Positions 46,278 to 55,364 of a DNA stretch of 64,000 nt are shown piece by piece. Source of the DNA: Diadophis punctatus similis. Its lineage: Eukaryota > Chordata > Lepidosauria > Squamata > Dipsadidae. Where the stretch lies: positions 165,857,034 to 165,921,033 of the forward strand of contig JALIGW010000002.1 in assembly GCA_023053685.1 (NCBI GenBank), written 5' to 3'. The translations under genes and the position numbers were made by a program. The notes under the pieces were generated by a model that ran no database searches, had not been told where the DNA came from, and saw only the letters and a program-made list of their open reading frames with translations. How positions within the stretch are numbered: the first letter of the stretch is position 1; each line of letters starts with the position of its first letter.

Positions 46278-46640
46278 AGTTTATTTTTATTTATTTATTT
46301 ATTTATTTGTTTGTTTGTTTGTTTGTTTGTTTGTTTGTTTGTTTGTCAAACATGTATAGGATAGTAGTAGTTTGTATAAACATAAGTAAAAAGTAACGAT
46401 AAAAGAGGACAATAGGACAGTAGGACAGGGATGGTAGGCACAGTGGTGCGCTTATGCACGCCCCTTACAGACCTCTTAGAAACGGGGAGAGGTCGACTGT
46501 AGACAGTTCCTCCAGAGGAAGGTCCTGCTGTTTTAATACACTGGGGATGGAGAGATGCTCTGGTGGAGCTGGTGAACCTGCTCTCATTCATTTGACTTTC
46601 CTCTATTATTACCCTGTTGCACAACTTAAAGATGGTTTTG
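46278..46640 (-). repeat. LINE 3' fragment with (TTTA)n(TTTG)n tail
   Basis: The tetranucleotide tract 46278-46346 leads into 'gtcaaacatgtataggatagtagtag...gaggacaataggacagtagg...cttatgcacgccccttacagacctcttag', a repeat I recognise as abundant in snakes and probably the 3' end of a CR1/L3-like LINE on the minus strand. Confidence 0.55.
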
Positions 46641-46785
46641 GATATGAGTGCTTTTGATTCTGTTTGAAACTACCCTTACTAATGAATGCACCAATTCTCA
46701 GAGGGCTGTAACATTGCTCCTGCCTAAATTAGGCCAATAACTGCATGTGAGTACAGTGGGTGGAGACTGGATTGTCAAACTATAG

Positions 46786-47130
46786 CGGTGTTGGCGAACC
46801 TTTTCGGCACCGAGTGCCAAAACGGGAGCACACGCACATGCACGGGAGAATTTCAGAAACCGGAAGAGCAGCTCCCTGGCATGCACACATGGGAGCGCTG
46901 AAAACTGGAAGAGCAGTTCCCCGGCACGTATGCACACACCGGGAGGCTGAGCTTCTGGTTTCCGGTGTGCACATGTGCACCGGTCACCTGGTCTTCCGGT
47001 TCCTGGTGCTCCCGCGTGCGCGAAGACCATCTGGCAGAACCCAGAAGAGCAACAGGCAACGGCTGGCGTGCCCGGAGAGATGGCTCTGCGTGCCACTTCC
47101 GGCACACGTGCCATAGGTTCGCCATCACGG
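46786..47130. mobile_element. hAT-type MITE, 'GATGGCGAACC' family, copy 3
   Basis: 345-bp element from CGGTGTTGGCGAACC to GGTTCGCCATCACGG with a perfect 8-bp duplication AACTATAG (46778-46785 and 47131-47138). Confidence 0.9.
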
Positions 47131-47410
47131 AACTATAGGATCCCCTATATGAGGATCCCCACTAAGTAGCAGAAGAAAGCTGGTGAGTATTTTGAGATGC
47201 TGCTTTTTCATGCCTCGAAGAGCACCAATATGGCCTGGCTCTTCTAGGGCTGTCAAGCATGTGACCTGATGCTGTGGGTGATCTGCCACCAAAGGTAGAG
47301 ATGGATGCTTGGGACTCCTCAGACAAGGTGCACAGGCTTCATTGTAGAGGAGACAATGAATCAGACTAAGGAGTGAACCCTTGCAACCCTGCAGGAACAT
47401 CAAATTATGA

Positions 47411-47486
47411 ATAGAATAGAATAGAATAGAATAGAATTCTTTATTGGCCAAGTGTGATTGGACACACAAGGAATTTGTCTTTGGTG
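47411..47486 (-). mobile_element. 76-bp severely truncated snake-type CR1 insertion with 10-bp target duplication
   Basis: Only the ATAGA tail and about 50 bases of CR1 3' end are present, bracketed by CAAATTATGA at 47401-47410 and 47487-47496. Confidence 0.88.
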
Positions 47487-47499
47487 CAAATTATGAGTC

Positions 47500-48631
47500 A
47501 GAACACACAGACTACGGACAGATCTGTGTTTGAAAATACCAAGCTGCTTTTGGCTAATGTGGCAAGTGGGGGACTTCAAATAAATCTACAGGTCCTTCTT
47601 CCACTGGGTTTGTGGGAGAATTGCTCTAGCAAGTGGCCTTGCCTGTTCATCAGCTCCTTCAGATGAGGACAAAGATAGTAACTTTGCTCTCATTCACCCA
47701 CTGCTCTAACAATGGTCTCCTGTGGCTCAGAGCGAGTGAGGCGTTCGTGTTCATTCCAATCATGCCCAGGTTGTCACAAAGAGAGACGGGGAATGCAGGA
47801 GAGATGTCATTGTCCCGTTTTTTTTGAGGTGAACAAGTCTGTGTACAGCAGCAGCCTACCCCATCACTAAACTACAAGAGTTACTTTCTGGAAAAGAAAC
47901 ATTAGCGGTGTGATCAATAGCTCCATAAGGATAATGAGATTCATTCCTTTTTGAGTGATTGATTATAATGCTTAATGGTTCCAAGATAAATCATCCATAT
48001 TGTTCAGGGTGATTAGTTTCCAATCTGGACCTTCAGGTCTTCCAATGGGGCCCTTGTTGTCACCCACCTTATTGTGGTTGTCCTCTTTTTCTTTTCTTTC
48101 TTCCACAATTCCCAGTATCATGAACTTCTCGAGGGAGCTGGGTATTTTCTTAATGTGTCCACAATATTAAAATTTGAGTCTGGTGTTCTTCAGATGAGAA
48201 TTCTGTCTTGATTTGTTCTATTTGGTTTTTTTTTTAATTTGGTTTGGTCTTTTTTGGGGGGGGGGGAGTTATCCATAGCATAGTCTATGATAGAATCATA
48301 GAATCTTCTTGCTGGGAACAGCATGAACTGCCAATAAAGGGAATTGTGGATTTGCCATTGTTTCAAAAGCTGTGTGGATGGATTCCTTATAATTGCTGTT
48401 TTTATTTATCAAAGCTTTCCAAGGGACCCTGTGACAAAGGGCAACCATGGATTGCAGTGAAAAAGTAGAGGCAACCACATAGTACTTTTTCTGCAGGGAT
48501 TTAATGATTGCCCTAGAGTGGCTTGCTTGTGCTGGAACCTGCACAAAAGTCTAAAAAAAAAAATTAGTCATAATGATTATTCAAGAATGCTGGAGGAGGA
48601 CTACTTTCCAAATCTATGGTTCCTACGCAAA
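47500..48631. other. Non-coding stretch; possible conserved block at 47880-48030
   Basis: No gene seen. The block 47880-48030 is repeat-free and dense in GATA, TGATTGATTAT (PBX/HOX-like) and TTAATGG words, so it is a weak enhancer candidate. G-runs near 48257 are low complexity. Confidence 0.4.
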
Positions 48632-48636
48632 GATAG

Positions 48637-48902
48637 TGTCAGAGTTACGCAATAAATCAGAAGCTTCAAAAGATAACTGCATTTTGCTGATTCAAATAAC
48701 TTCTTTATAAGTAGAATAAAACATTAACAATACCACACTTTGTTTCAGATCACATGTTGAGATGTTTTCATACTGGAGTATAATGGTGGACAGAGTAAAC
48801 CACGCCCTTCTTCTTGCTAAGTTTCTGGACATGCTCAATTAACACTTCAGCCTGATTGGCTGACTCAATCACATGGCTCTCCCAGTCATGAATATTCCAA
48901 CA
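48637..48902 (-). repeat. Copia 3' LTR
   Basis: 266 bp; one mismatch to the 5' LTR (A here, G there, seven or eight bases from the inner end of the plus-strand reading, near 48892). Confidence 0.96.
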
Positions 48903-50307
48903 CTCCTCCCTTCATTACTGGGAGAGACATCAGACCTATTGGATTTAAACATTTCCTGTAATGGACACCACCCAATGGTTTGGTCATCATGTCTGCTAAA
49001 TTATCCTCTGAAGAACAATGATGTAAACTTATTAATTTTTCTTTTACAGCTTCCCTGACATTACAATACTTAATGTCCACATGTTTACTTCTGTTCTTCA
49101 CTCTGTCACCTGTTGCCATTTTTATACAAGCAGCATTATCTTCATAAACAGTTACAGCTTCATTTACATTTACATTTAAATCTTGTAACAACTGTACATA
49201 CCAAACTACTTCAGAACATAACTCAGACAATGCAATAAACTCTGCTTCAGCAGTTGAAATAGCAACCGTTGTTTGTTTTCTGGACTTCCAACCAATTAAA
49301 GCCCCTCCAAACATTATTACAATTCCAGAATTAGACTTTCTGGTTTTTACATCATTTGCATAATCACTATCAACATAACATTTCAATTTTAATTCTTCAG
49401 TGACCTGTATTTGAAGACCCAAATTCACAGTTCCCTTCAAATACCTGAGAATTCTTTTCACACCCATCCAATGCAACTTTGTAGGTGTAGCAGTAAAGCG
49501 ACTTAAGATGCTCACTGCACAAGCTATGTCTGGTCTGGACCACTGTGACAGATATAACAGACTCCCTATTGCAGGGTGATATATCTCCTGATCACAGGCT
49601 TCACTTTTGTCCTCACCCAAACTATTGTAAAAATCTGTGCTCATAGGTGTAGGAGCAATATTACAATCTTTCATGTTATACTTCTCTAATAATTGTTCAA
49701 TTTTTCTCCTTTGACTGAGAATATAACCCTTTTCAGTTTTTTGTATCTCTACACCGAGATAATTCTTTATTTCTCCCAAATTCTTTAATTCAAATTTCTT
49801 TTCTAACTTATTAGCAAATTCTTTAACTTGTGATACATCCTTTGCAATGAAACAAAGATCATCCACAAATGCTAATAGTAGACAATTCCCACCTTGTAAC
49901 TTTCCAGTGTATATGCAACCATCAGCTTTGCAACTCTTGAACCCAAGACCTTTCAATGCAGTATCAAGACAGATATTCCAATTTCTGGCTGACTGCTTCA
50001 GCCCATAAATAGCCTTGTTCAATTTATACACCATGTTAGGCTTTTTATTTTCATACCCTGGCGCTTGAACCATATAAATTTCTTCCTCTAATTCAGCATT
50101 GAGAAATGCAGTGGTTATATCAAAATGCCAAATTCTATGCCTGTATGCTGATGCTAATGCCAGTGCTAGTCTTATGCTCTCACCTTTTACAGTTGGCGCG
50201 AACACCTCATCATAGTGCACATTCTTTAATTGAGAAAAACCTTGTGCCACCAATCTTGCCTTATACTGTACTTCATTATTGGGTAATACTTTTTCTTGTA
50301 TACCCAC
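48886..50307 (-). CDS. Copia reverse transcriptase and RNase H (pol C-terminal part)
   Basis: Long open frame typical of RVT_2 plus copia RNase H. RT signatures in order: YKARLVAQGFSQ at the start, FAPTVKGESIRLALALA, FDITTAFLNAELEEEIYM (first catalytic Asp), YGLKQSARNW, and LLLAFVDDLCFIAKD, where FVDD replaces the usual YVDD. Then GSLLYLSQWSRPDI and RILRYLKGT, and the RNase H box: YVDSDYA, ISTAEAEF, VYEDNAAC, RSKHVDIKY, ADMMTKPL. No stop in 473 codons. The frame crosses the polypurine tract and ends about 17 bases inside the 3' LTR. Upstream it is joined out of frame to 50226-50828, so full pol is not expressed from one frame here. The intact length fits a recent insertion. Confidence 0.93.
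   Translation of the reverse strand: MGIQEKVLPNNEVQYKARLVAQGFSQLKNVHYDEVFAPTVKGESIRLALALASAYRHRIWHFDITTAFLNAELEEEIYMVQAPGYENKKPNMVYKLNKAIYGLKQSARNWNICLDTALKGLGFKSCKADGCIYTGKLQGGNCLLLAFVDDLCFIAKDVSQVKEFANKLEKKFELKNLGEIKNYLGVEIQKTEKGYILSQRRKIEQLLEKYNMKDCNIAPTPMSTDFYNSLGEDKSEACDQEIYHPAIGSLLYLSQWSRPDIACAVSILSRFTATPTKLHWMGVKRILRYLKGTVNLGLQIQVTEELKLKCYVDSDYANDVKTRKSNSGIVIMFGGALIGWKSRKQTTVAISTAEAEFIALSELCSEVVWYVQLLQDLNVNVNEAVTVYEDNAACIKMATGDRVKNRSKHVDIKYCNVREAVKEKLISLHHCSSEDNLADMMTKPLGGVHYRKCLNPIGLMSLPVMKGGVLEYS
48903..48913 (-). promoter_or_regulatory. Copia polypurine tract
   Basis: On the minus strand GAAGGGAGGAG lies directly before the 3' LTR, the expected plus-strand primer for reverse transcription. 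It is also coding, within the end of the RNase H frame. Confidence 0.85.
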
Positions 50308-50860
50308 TTACATCCTACAGCTTTCGTACCCTGTGGCAAAGTCATAGATGTGAACACTTCATGATCGCCCATGGATTTCATCTCTTTATCCATGGCTTCC
50401 TTCCACTTTTCTTGTTCAACTTTTGGTAATGCCAATACTTCCTTATAGTTTCTTGGCTCATACCACACATTACAAACTTTAACTTTACTGGCAGAATACC
50501 TGTCTGGCGGAACCCCACTGTTCCTACGCTCTGACCTACGTGGCATTGCCTGTACTTGTGTTTCAAGCTTTTCTGGCTTCATATCTTGTTCAGACTCTCC
50601 TCCCTGAACATAGACACCTTCAGTAAATGATTCACCATCATTAAATGAGTTATTGTCACTAAGTGGATCACCATCGCTAAGTGGATCACCGTCACTAAGT
50701 GAGACATTTTCAGAATTTGCATCTATTCTGTTCCAATTTTGTTCTGCAAAACTAGCAGACCTTGAAATCACTATCCTTTTACTTCCATCGCTAAAGCGAT
50801 ACCCTTTTGAGCCTGGCTCATAGCCCACAAATCTGAGCTTTCTAGCCTTTTGTTGTCCCT
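50226..50860 (-). pseudogene. Copia integrase C-terminus and linker to RT, frameshifted
   Basis: Frame with KLRFVGYEPGSKGYRF, the GKGY-like C-terminal region of copia integrase, then an acidic linker with the repeat SDGDPLSDGDPLS, then EKWKEAMDKEMKSM and KAVGCKWVYKK, the start of RT. At about 50293-50300 a short A-run puts the rest of RT (48886-50307) in another frame, a single-base indel in a homopolymer. This may be a real inactivating lesion or an assembly error. Confidence 0.85.
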
Positions 50861-50970
50861 TTCTTCTGATTCGTTTTCAAAAAACATTCCATTTTTGCAG
50901 CCCAAATTAAATAATTTTTCTTCCCCAATTTAGGTATTGGACTGTCTTTAAATTCCATAGCAGCAGCCAT
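50850..50970 (-). pseudogene. Copia gag N-terminal remnant
   Basis: An ATG at 50968-50970, 117 bases inside the 5' LTR, opens MAAAMEFKDSPIPKLGKKNY and continues with LIWAAKMECFL, a copia-gag N-terminus (K-L-x-G-x-N-Y-x-x-W). It stops after about 42 codons near 50845; the sequence then becomes integrase C-terminus, marking the internal deletion joint near 50840-50890. Confidence 0.75.
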
Positions 50971-51072
50971 CCTGCTTTATTTTTCTTCTCTGCCTGTTCC
51001 TTTAACAACACAGACAGCTTCTTATCAGCTTTAAATTACAATGCAGTTTTAACTTTACTTCTTGAGCGATTT

Positions 51073-51086
51073 CTGGGCCCATAACC
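51073..51086 (-). promoter_or_regulatory. Copia primer-binding site for an initiator tRNA-Met half molecule
   Basis: The plus strand reads CTGGGCCCATAACC flush against the 5' LTR. This is the anticodon-arm sequence of vertebrate initiator tRNA-Met (anticodon CAU). The Drosophila copia element is known to prime from a 5' half of initiator tRNA-Met cut in the anticodon region, and this site fits the same mechanism. Confidence 0.85.
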
Positions 51087-51352
51087 TGTCAGAGTTACGC
51101 AATAAATCAGAAGCTTCAAAAGATAACTGCATTTTGCTGATTCAAATAACTTCTTTATAAGTAGAATAAAACATTAACAATACCACACTTTGTTTCAGAT
51201 CACATGTTGAGATGTTTTCATACTGGAGTATAATGGTGGACAGAGTAAACCACGCCCTTCTTCTTGCTAAGTTTCTGGACATGCTCAATTAACACTTCAG
51301 CCTGATTGGCTGACTCAATCACATGGCTCTCCCAGTCATGAGTATTCCAACA
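51087..51352 (-). repeat. Copia 5' LTR with promoter-like motifs
   Basis: In element orientation the upstream half holds TGAGTCA (AP-1 type), a CCAAT box (CAGCCAATCAGG) and a GC/KLF-type box (GGGCGTGG), a plausible RNA polymerase II promoter. Transcription start and polyadenylation sites were not located. Confidence 0.93.
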
Positions 51353-51385
51353 GATAGAATCATTCATGAGGACTAGCACCCAATG

Positions 51386-51777
51386 CAGGGGTGGGTTCCT
51401 GCCGGTTCGTACCGGATCGCCCAAACCGGTAGCGACCGCTGCTGTCACGATGATATCACGGATCCGGTTCAGTCTGTTGGCACTGCCATCTTTTTTTCCA
51501 AATTTGTCCCAATTTTTTTTACTGTTTTGAAGTTGTTTCCTCTGCTGCTGCTTGAAAAAGGGCCCTCCCGCCTGCCCCCGGGTTTATACTTACCTTTATT
51601 CCTTCGCCCGAAGCACAGCTGATCAGCTCCTCAGCTGTGTTTCGGGCTGATTCTAGTCACTGAGCATGCGCGGAAGCAGAATTGCACGAGGGGACGCACG
51701 TGTGCATGCGAGCTGAGCGAGTGCGCGCGCGAAACGTGATGCAAACTGATGGCAAAGGTAAGTGGAACCCACCCCTG
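51386..51777. mobile_element. hAT-type MITE, 'GTGGGTTCCTACCGG' family
   Basis: 392-bp element from CAGGGGTGGGTTCCTGCCGG to GGAACCCACCCCTG. Flanks ACCCAATG (51378-51385) and ACCCATTA (51778-51785) are a partly decayed 8-bp duplication. It lies 34 bases from the copia 5' LTR. Same family as 55365-55870 and 60091-60383. Confidence 0.8.
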
Positions 51778-51785
51778 ACCCATTA

Positions 51786-53633
51786 ATATTGCATAACAGC
51801 AAATGATGAAATATTGGTCTCACTTGATAGGATGTGTGGCGAAAGCACCACCTTCCAGCTTAATTTCCCACCATTCTGATGGTATCAGTAGTAAGTATAG
51901 ACACATCCCTGCCCTTTGCACCTGTGGCAAAGCCCATACTTACTTTTGGATGGCAAGAAAATGCTATAAATGCTTTAGATGAATCTAAAATGAACATGAT
52001 GATATAAGTGGGAGCTAATTGTTTGCATTCTCCCCAGCCTTTGACATCTGTCCCTCTGTTATTCGTGACCTTGATCTCTGCACAACAAAATTCTAAACTT
52101 GATCTCAATGCGTTGTTGGAAACAGCTGTCCATAAGAGAGTTGGAAGAAACAGATCTCTGGTGTGAAGACCTTAGTATGAAGAAAGATATACATTCTAGT
52201 TTTCTATTCGGCACCACACATTCTGCTTCCCAAGTAAGAGCCATAGAGGAAAAGAGGGAAGTGCAAGCAAAACATAAAAATAAAATGGAAGACAAAGTCC
52301 TTTAGCTTTTGTGGAGAACATACATGCTGTGTTGCTGGCTCCCAGGACTGGACTTCGAAAGCCAGGAGATGCTTCAGGGGGAAAATGCTGCCTTAAAATA
52401 AACTGAGCAAGGGAAGGAGAGCAGAAGGAAGTATAGAGGAATAAAAAGAAGAGGAATGAAGTCTGCCAGCTGGTTATATTTCAAAACAAAAGTGTTTCAA
52501 AAGCTCAGCTGTTCCTTGATGTGTCAACAGATGTTGCCAGATGCTGCATGAGGCCTGTGCAAATTTCCACACAGAAATTTAACACTTAGGGAATCTGAAT
52601 ATGCATCTCTAGTAACTGTAGAAGTAATGATTCCATGATATAAAGTACTTATAAGAATATATATTCCAACAAATGTTGGTATTAGCCAAACATGCATATG
52701 CAATGTGATTGTCTCAGGATTCATTGTCAATCAATGAGCAAATCCAGTGTGGAAGTTCCATTCATTTGTCAAACATTTACAAAATCTCTGCATCCATTTT
52801 TATAGCCTGAAGTAATGCCTTGGTGTCTTAAATCTGAGATCATATATAATGTAGCTTATAATAGATATTAAAGGCAATTGAAAAACATGCATAAGTAATT
52901 ACACGGATTGAGGGTGGCCTAATGTATTTTGATTTAATTTCAATTTCATGCAGTTGCTGGTGTTTTATATCAGAAGAACATTATAATAAACCACTTCTAC
53001 AATTTCAGGATCCCCCTTTGGCCTGGTACTATACTACTATTTTGTATCTTCTCTCAGACTAATAGAAATAGAAATGATGGCTGTTGGAATCCACAGATCA
53101 ATGCATATTGTGATACAATCATTACAGTTGGATGCAAGGAAATATGTCAAGGAACTTGTTAATTATATTACAATAATTTTTTGTGTTGCCATCAGGAATA
53201 TCCAAGATGGGTAATAAATTAAAGCATAACCAACAAACAAATGAATAAGGAACAATTAAAAACATACAAATAGGAAAAGTGAGCTAAACAAATAATTTAA
53301 TAAATAGTGAAATTCTGGAAGTAGAAAATAAATGCCATGCAGTTTCAAACTGTGCCAGGCTTAGGATGTATGCCTTATACGATATGATAGGCCTATATCA
53401 AAGTGTTTTCTTCAGAAAAAAAATATGCTGACAATAAACAGTTTCTAGCAGGATCCATTGCTCAGGTGCTTTCTCTGGATCCCTGATGAGTGTTCCCCTT
53501 TGTTACATTGTTTTTTCAGTCTTTCTTATGTTCCTAGTTTTCCCAGCTAATGTCTGAAGAGCCTTCAGAAGCTTTCATACACGCACTCATGTATCTGTGA
53601 GAACCATAGGCTATATACCGGTACTGTCTAGAG
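51786..53633. other. Non-coding stretch, nothing recognised
   Basis: AT-rich DNA with no gene. No transposon ends were identified. Confidence 0.5.
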
Positions 53634-53762
53634 CAGAGGTATCCAATCTTGGTAATTTTTAAGACTTATGGACTTCAACTCCCAGAATTCCCCAGCCAGC
53701 ATAACTAGCTGGGGAATTCTGGGAGTTGAAGTCCATAAGTCTTAAAACTGCCAAGGTCGGAC
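53634..53762. mobile_element. Foldback MITE (copy 1)
   Basis: About 130 bp with two near-complementary arms (GACTTCAACTCCCAGAATTC against GAATTCTGGGAGTTGAAGTC) starting CAGAGGTATCCAATCTTGG. One terminal repeat is degraded. Related to 54588-54707. Confidence 0.8.
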
Positions 53763-53790
53763 ACACATGGTTTACAATATGTACTGACTC

Positions 53791-54187
53791 CAGTGGTGAA
53801 ATCCATTTTTTTTACTACCAGTTCTGTGGGCGTGGCTTGGGGCGTGGCTTGGTGGGCGTGGCAGGGAAGGGTACTGCAAAATCCCCATTCCCTCCCCACT
53901 CCTGGGGGAAGGATTTTGCAAAATCTCCATTCCCTCCCTACTCGGGGGCCAGCCAGAGATTATTTTTAAAAAATAAAAAATAAAGAGAGAGTTCAGAAAG
54001 GAGTTAGAATTGAGGAATGCGGTGTGTGCACAAATGCTCACTGGGTTTCCATTCCCAGCCAAGATTTCTTTTTTTAAAAGCCGCATCTTTTTAGAAGGGC
54101 AGAGAGCATTAAAAAAAAAGTTTATCTTTTGTTTTAAATTATTTCCAAATTTTGTTCTACTTAGAACCACCTGAAGATTTGCCAGTA
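53791..54187. mobile_element. hAT-type MITE, 'GTGAAATCC' family, copy with unclear right end
   Basis: Begins CAGTGGTGAAATCCATTTTT and shares 'tactaccagttctgtgggcgtggcttgg' and the 'caaaatccccattccctcc' blocks with 54196-54459. Its right terminus was not found; the second copy may have inserted in or next to it. Confidence 0.6.
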
Positions 54188-54195
54188 CTGTAGAG

Positions 54196-54459
54196 CAGTG
54201 GAGAAATCCAATTTTTTTTACTACCAGTTCTGTGGGCGTGGCTTGGTGGGCGTGGTGTGGCTTGGTGGGCCTGGCAGGGGAAGAATACTGCAAAATCCCC
54301 ATTCCCTCCCCACTCCTGGGGGGAAGGATACTGCAAAATCTCCATTCCCACCCCACTCTGGGGCCATCCAGAGGTGGTATTTGCCGGTTCTCTAAACTAT
54401 TCAAAATTTCTGCTACCGGTTCTCCAGAACCTGTCAGAACCTGCTGGATTTCACCCCTG
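54196..54459. mobile_element. hAT-type MITE, 'GTGAAATCC' family, complete
   Basis: 264-bp element from CAGTGGAGAAATCC to GGATTTCACCCCTG with perfect 8-bp duplication CTGTAGAG (54188-54195 and 54460-54467). Confidence 0.92.
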
Positions 54460-54587
54460 CTGTAGAGCCATCCATCGTCTCATGGATTGTTTGTTAAGAT
54501 GTGAATGAATTAAATGCCAGTTCCTGAACAAATGCCCACCTTGTTCTGAGCCTTGCTGCATCCCCCTGTTGCTTGTGTCTCCTAGGC

Positions 54588-54707
54588 CAGAGGTCTCCAA
54601 CCTTGGCAACTTTATGAGGTATGGACTTCAATTCCCAGAATTCCTCAGCCAGAATTCTGGGAATTGAAGTCCACACCTCATAAAGTTGCCAAGGTTGGAG
54701 ACCTCTG
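54588..54707. mobile_element. Foldback MITE (copy 2), nearly perfect hairpin
   Basis: 120-bp element from CAGAGGTCTCCAACCTTGG to CCAAGGTTGGAGACCTCTG, almost all inverted repeat. Flanks share CTAGGC, a slightly decayed duplication. Confidence 0.88.
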
Positions 54708-54714
54708 TCTAGGC

Positions 54715-55356
54715 CTTGTAGGCAAAGTCCTGATGAGGTCGCCTTCTCCTTGATCCCTGCAAGGCTAAAGTTGTTCTTCTTATCAGTTTGTCAGCTGCAG
54801 ATCTCACTTCTCCTCCAGTCATTATCTAAGGAGACTCCAATATTTTCTTACTCTTGTTACTAAGTCTCACGCTAACCCTGTTGTGATGGGAAGTAAAATA
54901 TTTTGGGGTAGGGAGGGAAAGACTTAAGAATATCTAGGAATAGGCAGGAGGCCTATTCTTTGGCATATGAACTTGGCAGTAAGTTAGCATGTTTGAGTTC
55001 ATATGTCACTTTGGAGTAATGGATTGATATGAAGCTTGCTACTGTAATTTGTCTACCATAGTTTAGTGTGTTCCATGATGCCAGATAATTGTGAATTACT
55101 CATTTCTTTTTTCAAAATTGTCATGTAGATAATGACTTGCTGTATTAAGTGAACCAGACCATTATATTGAGTGGGACATAAATATGTTATTAACTCCTCT
55201 CTGTAGCAGGTAATTTCAACATTTAAATAACTAATAATCATAAATACTTTGGATAAAGTATTTTATTTTATTATTACATGGGATTATCTGCGTTTTTTTT
55301 TTAAATGAAAAATTAGGGAATCTCAATTTTCTCTAGAACTTTATACCCTTTTATTA
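54715..55356. other. Non-coding stretch, nothing recognised
   Basis: AT-rich DNA with no gene or repeat that I can name. Confidence 0.5.
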
Positions 55357-55364
55357 ATGAGGAT

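Larger units (their letters stand above)
48637..51352 (-). mobile_element. Ty1/copia-type LTR retrotransposon, internally deleted, very young
   Basis: 2716-bp minus-strand element. LTRs of 266 bp at 51087-51352 (5') and 48637-48902 (3') differ at one position that I could find. Both run TGTTGG...CTGACA in element orientation. A 5-bp duplication GATAG (48632-48636 and 51353-51357) brackets it. The primer-binding site is 51073-51086 and the polypurine tract 48903-48913. Inside lie a 5' leader, a short gag start, and the end of integrase plus complete RT and RNase H; the rest of gag, protease and most of integrase are gone. It could move only if helped. Copia elements are rare in vertebrates. 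Confidence 0.95.

Noticed and set aside
48637..51352. Endogenous retrovirus
   Set aside because: The domain order and motifs (integrase before RT, RVT_2-type RT, copia RNase H, no env) are those of Ty1/copia, not of a retrovirus.
53772..54508. 210-codon minus-strand frame and its shadows
   Set aside because: It spans two MITEs and repeats the same MITE-encoded words; not a gene.
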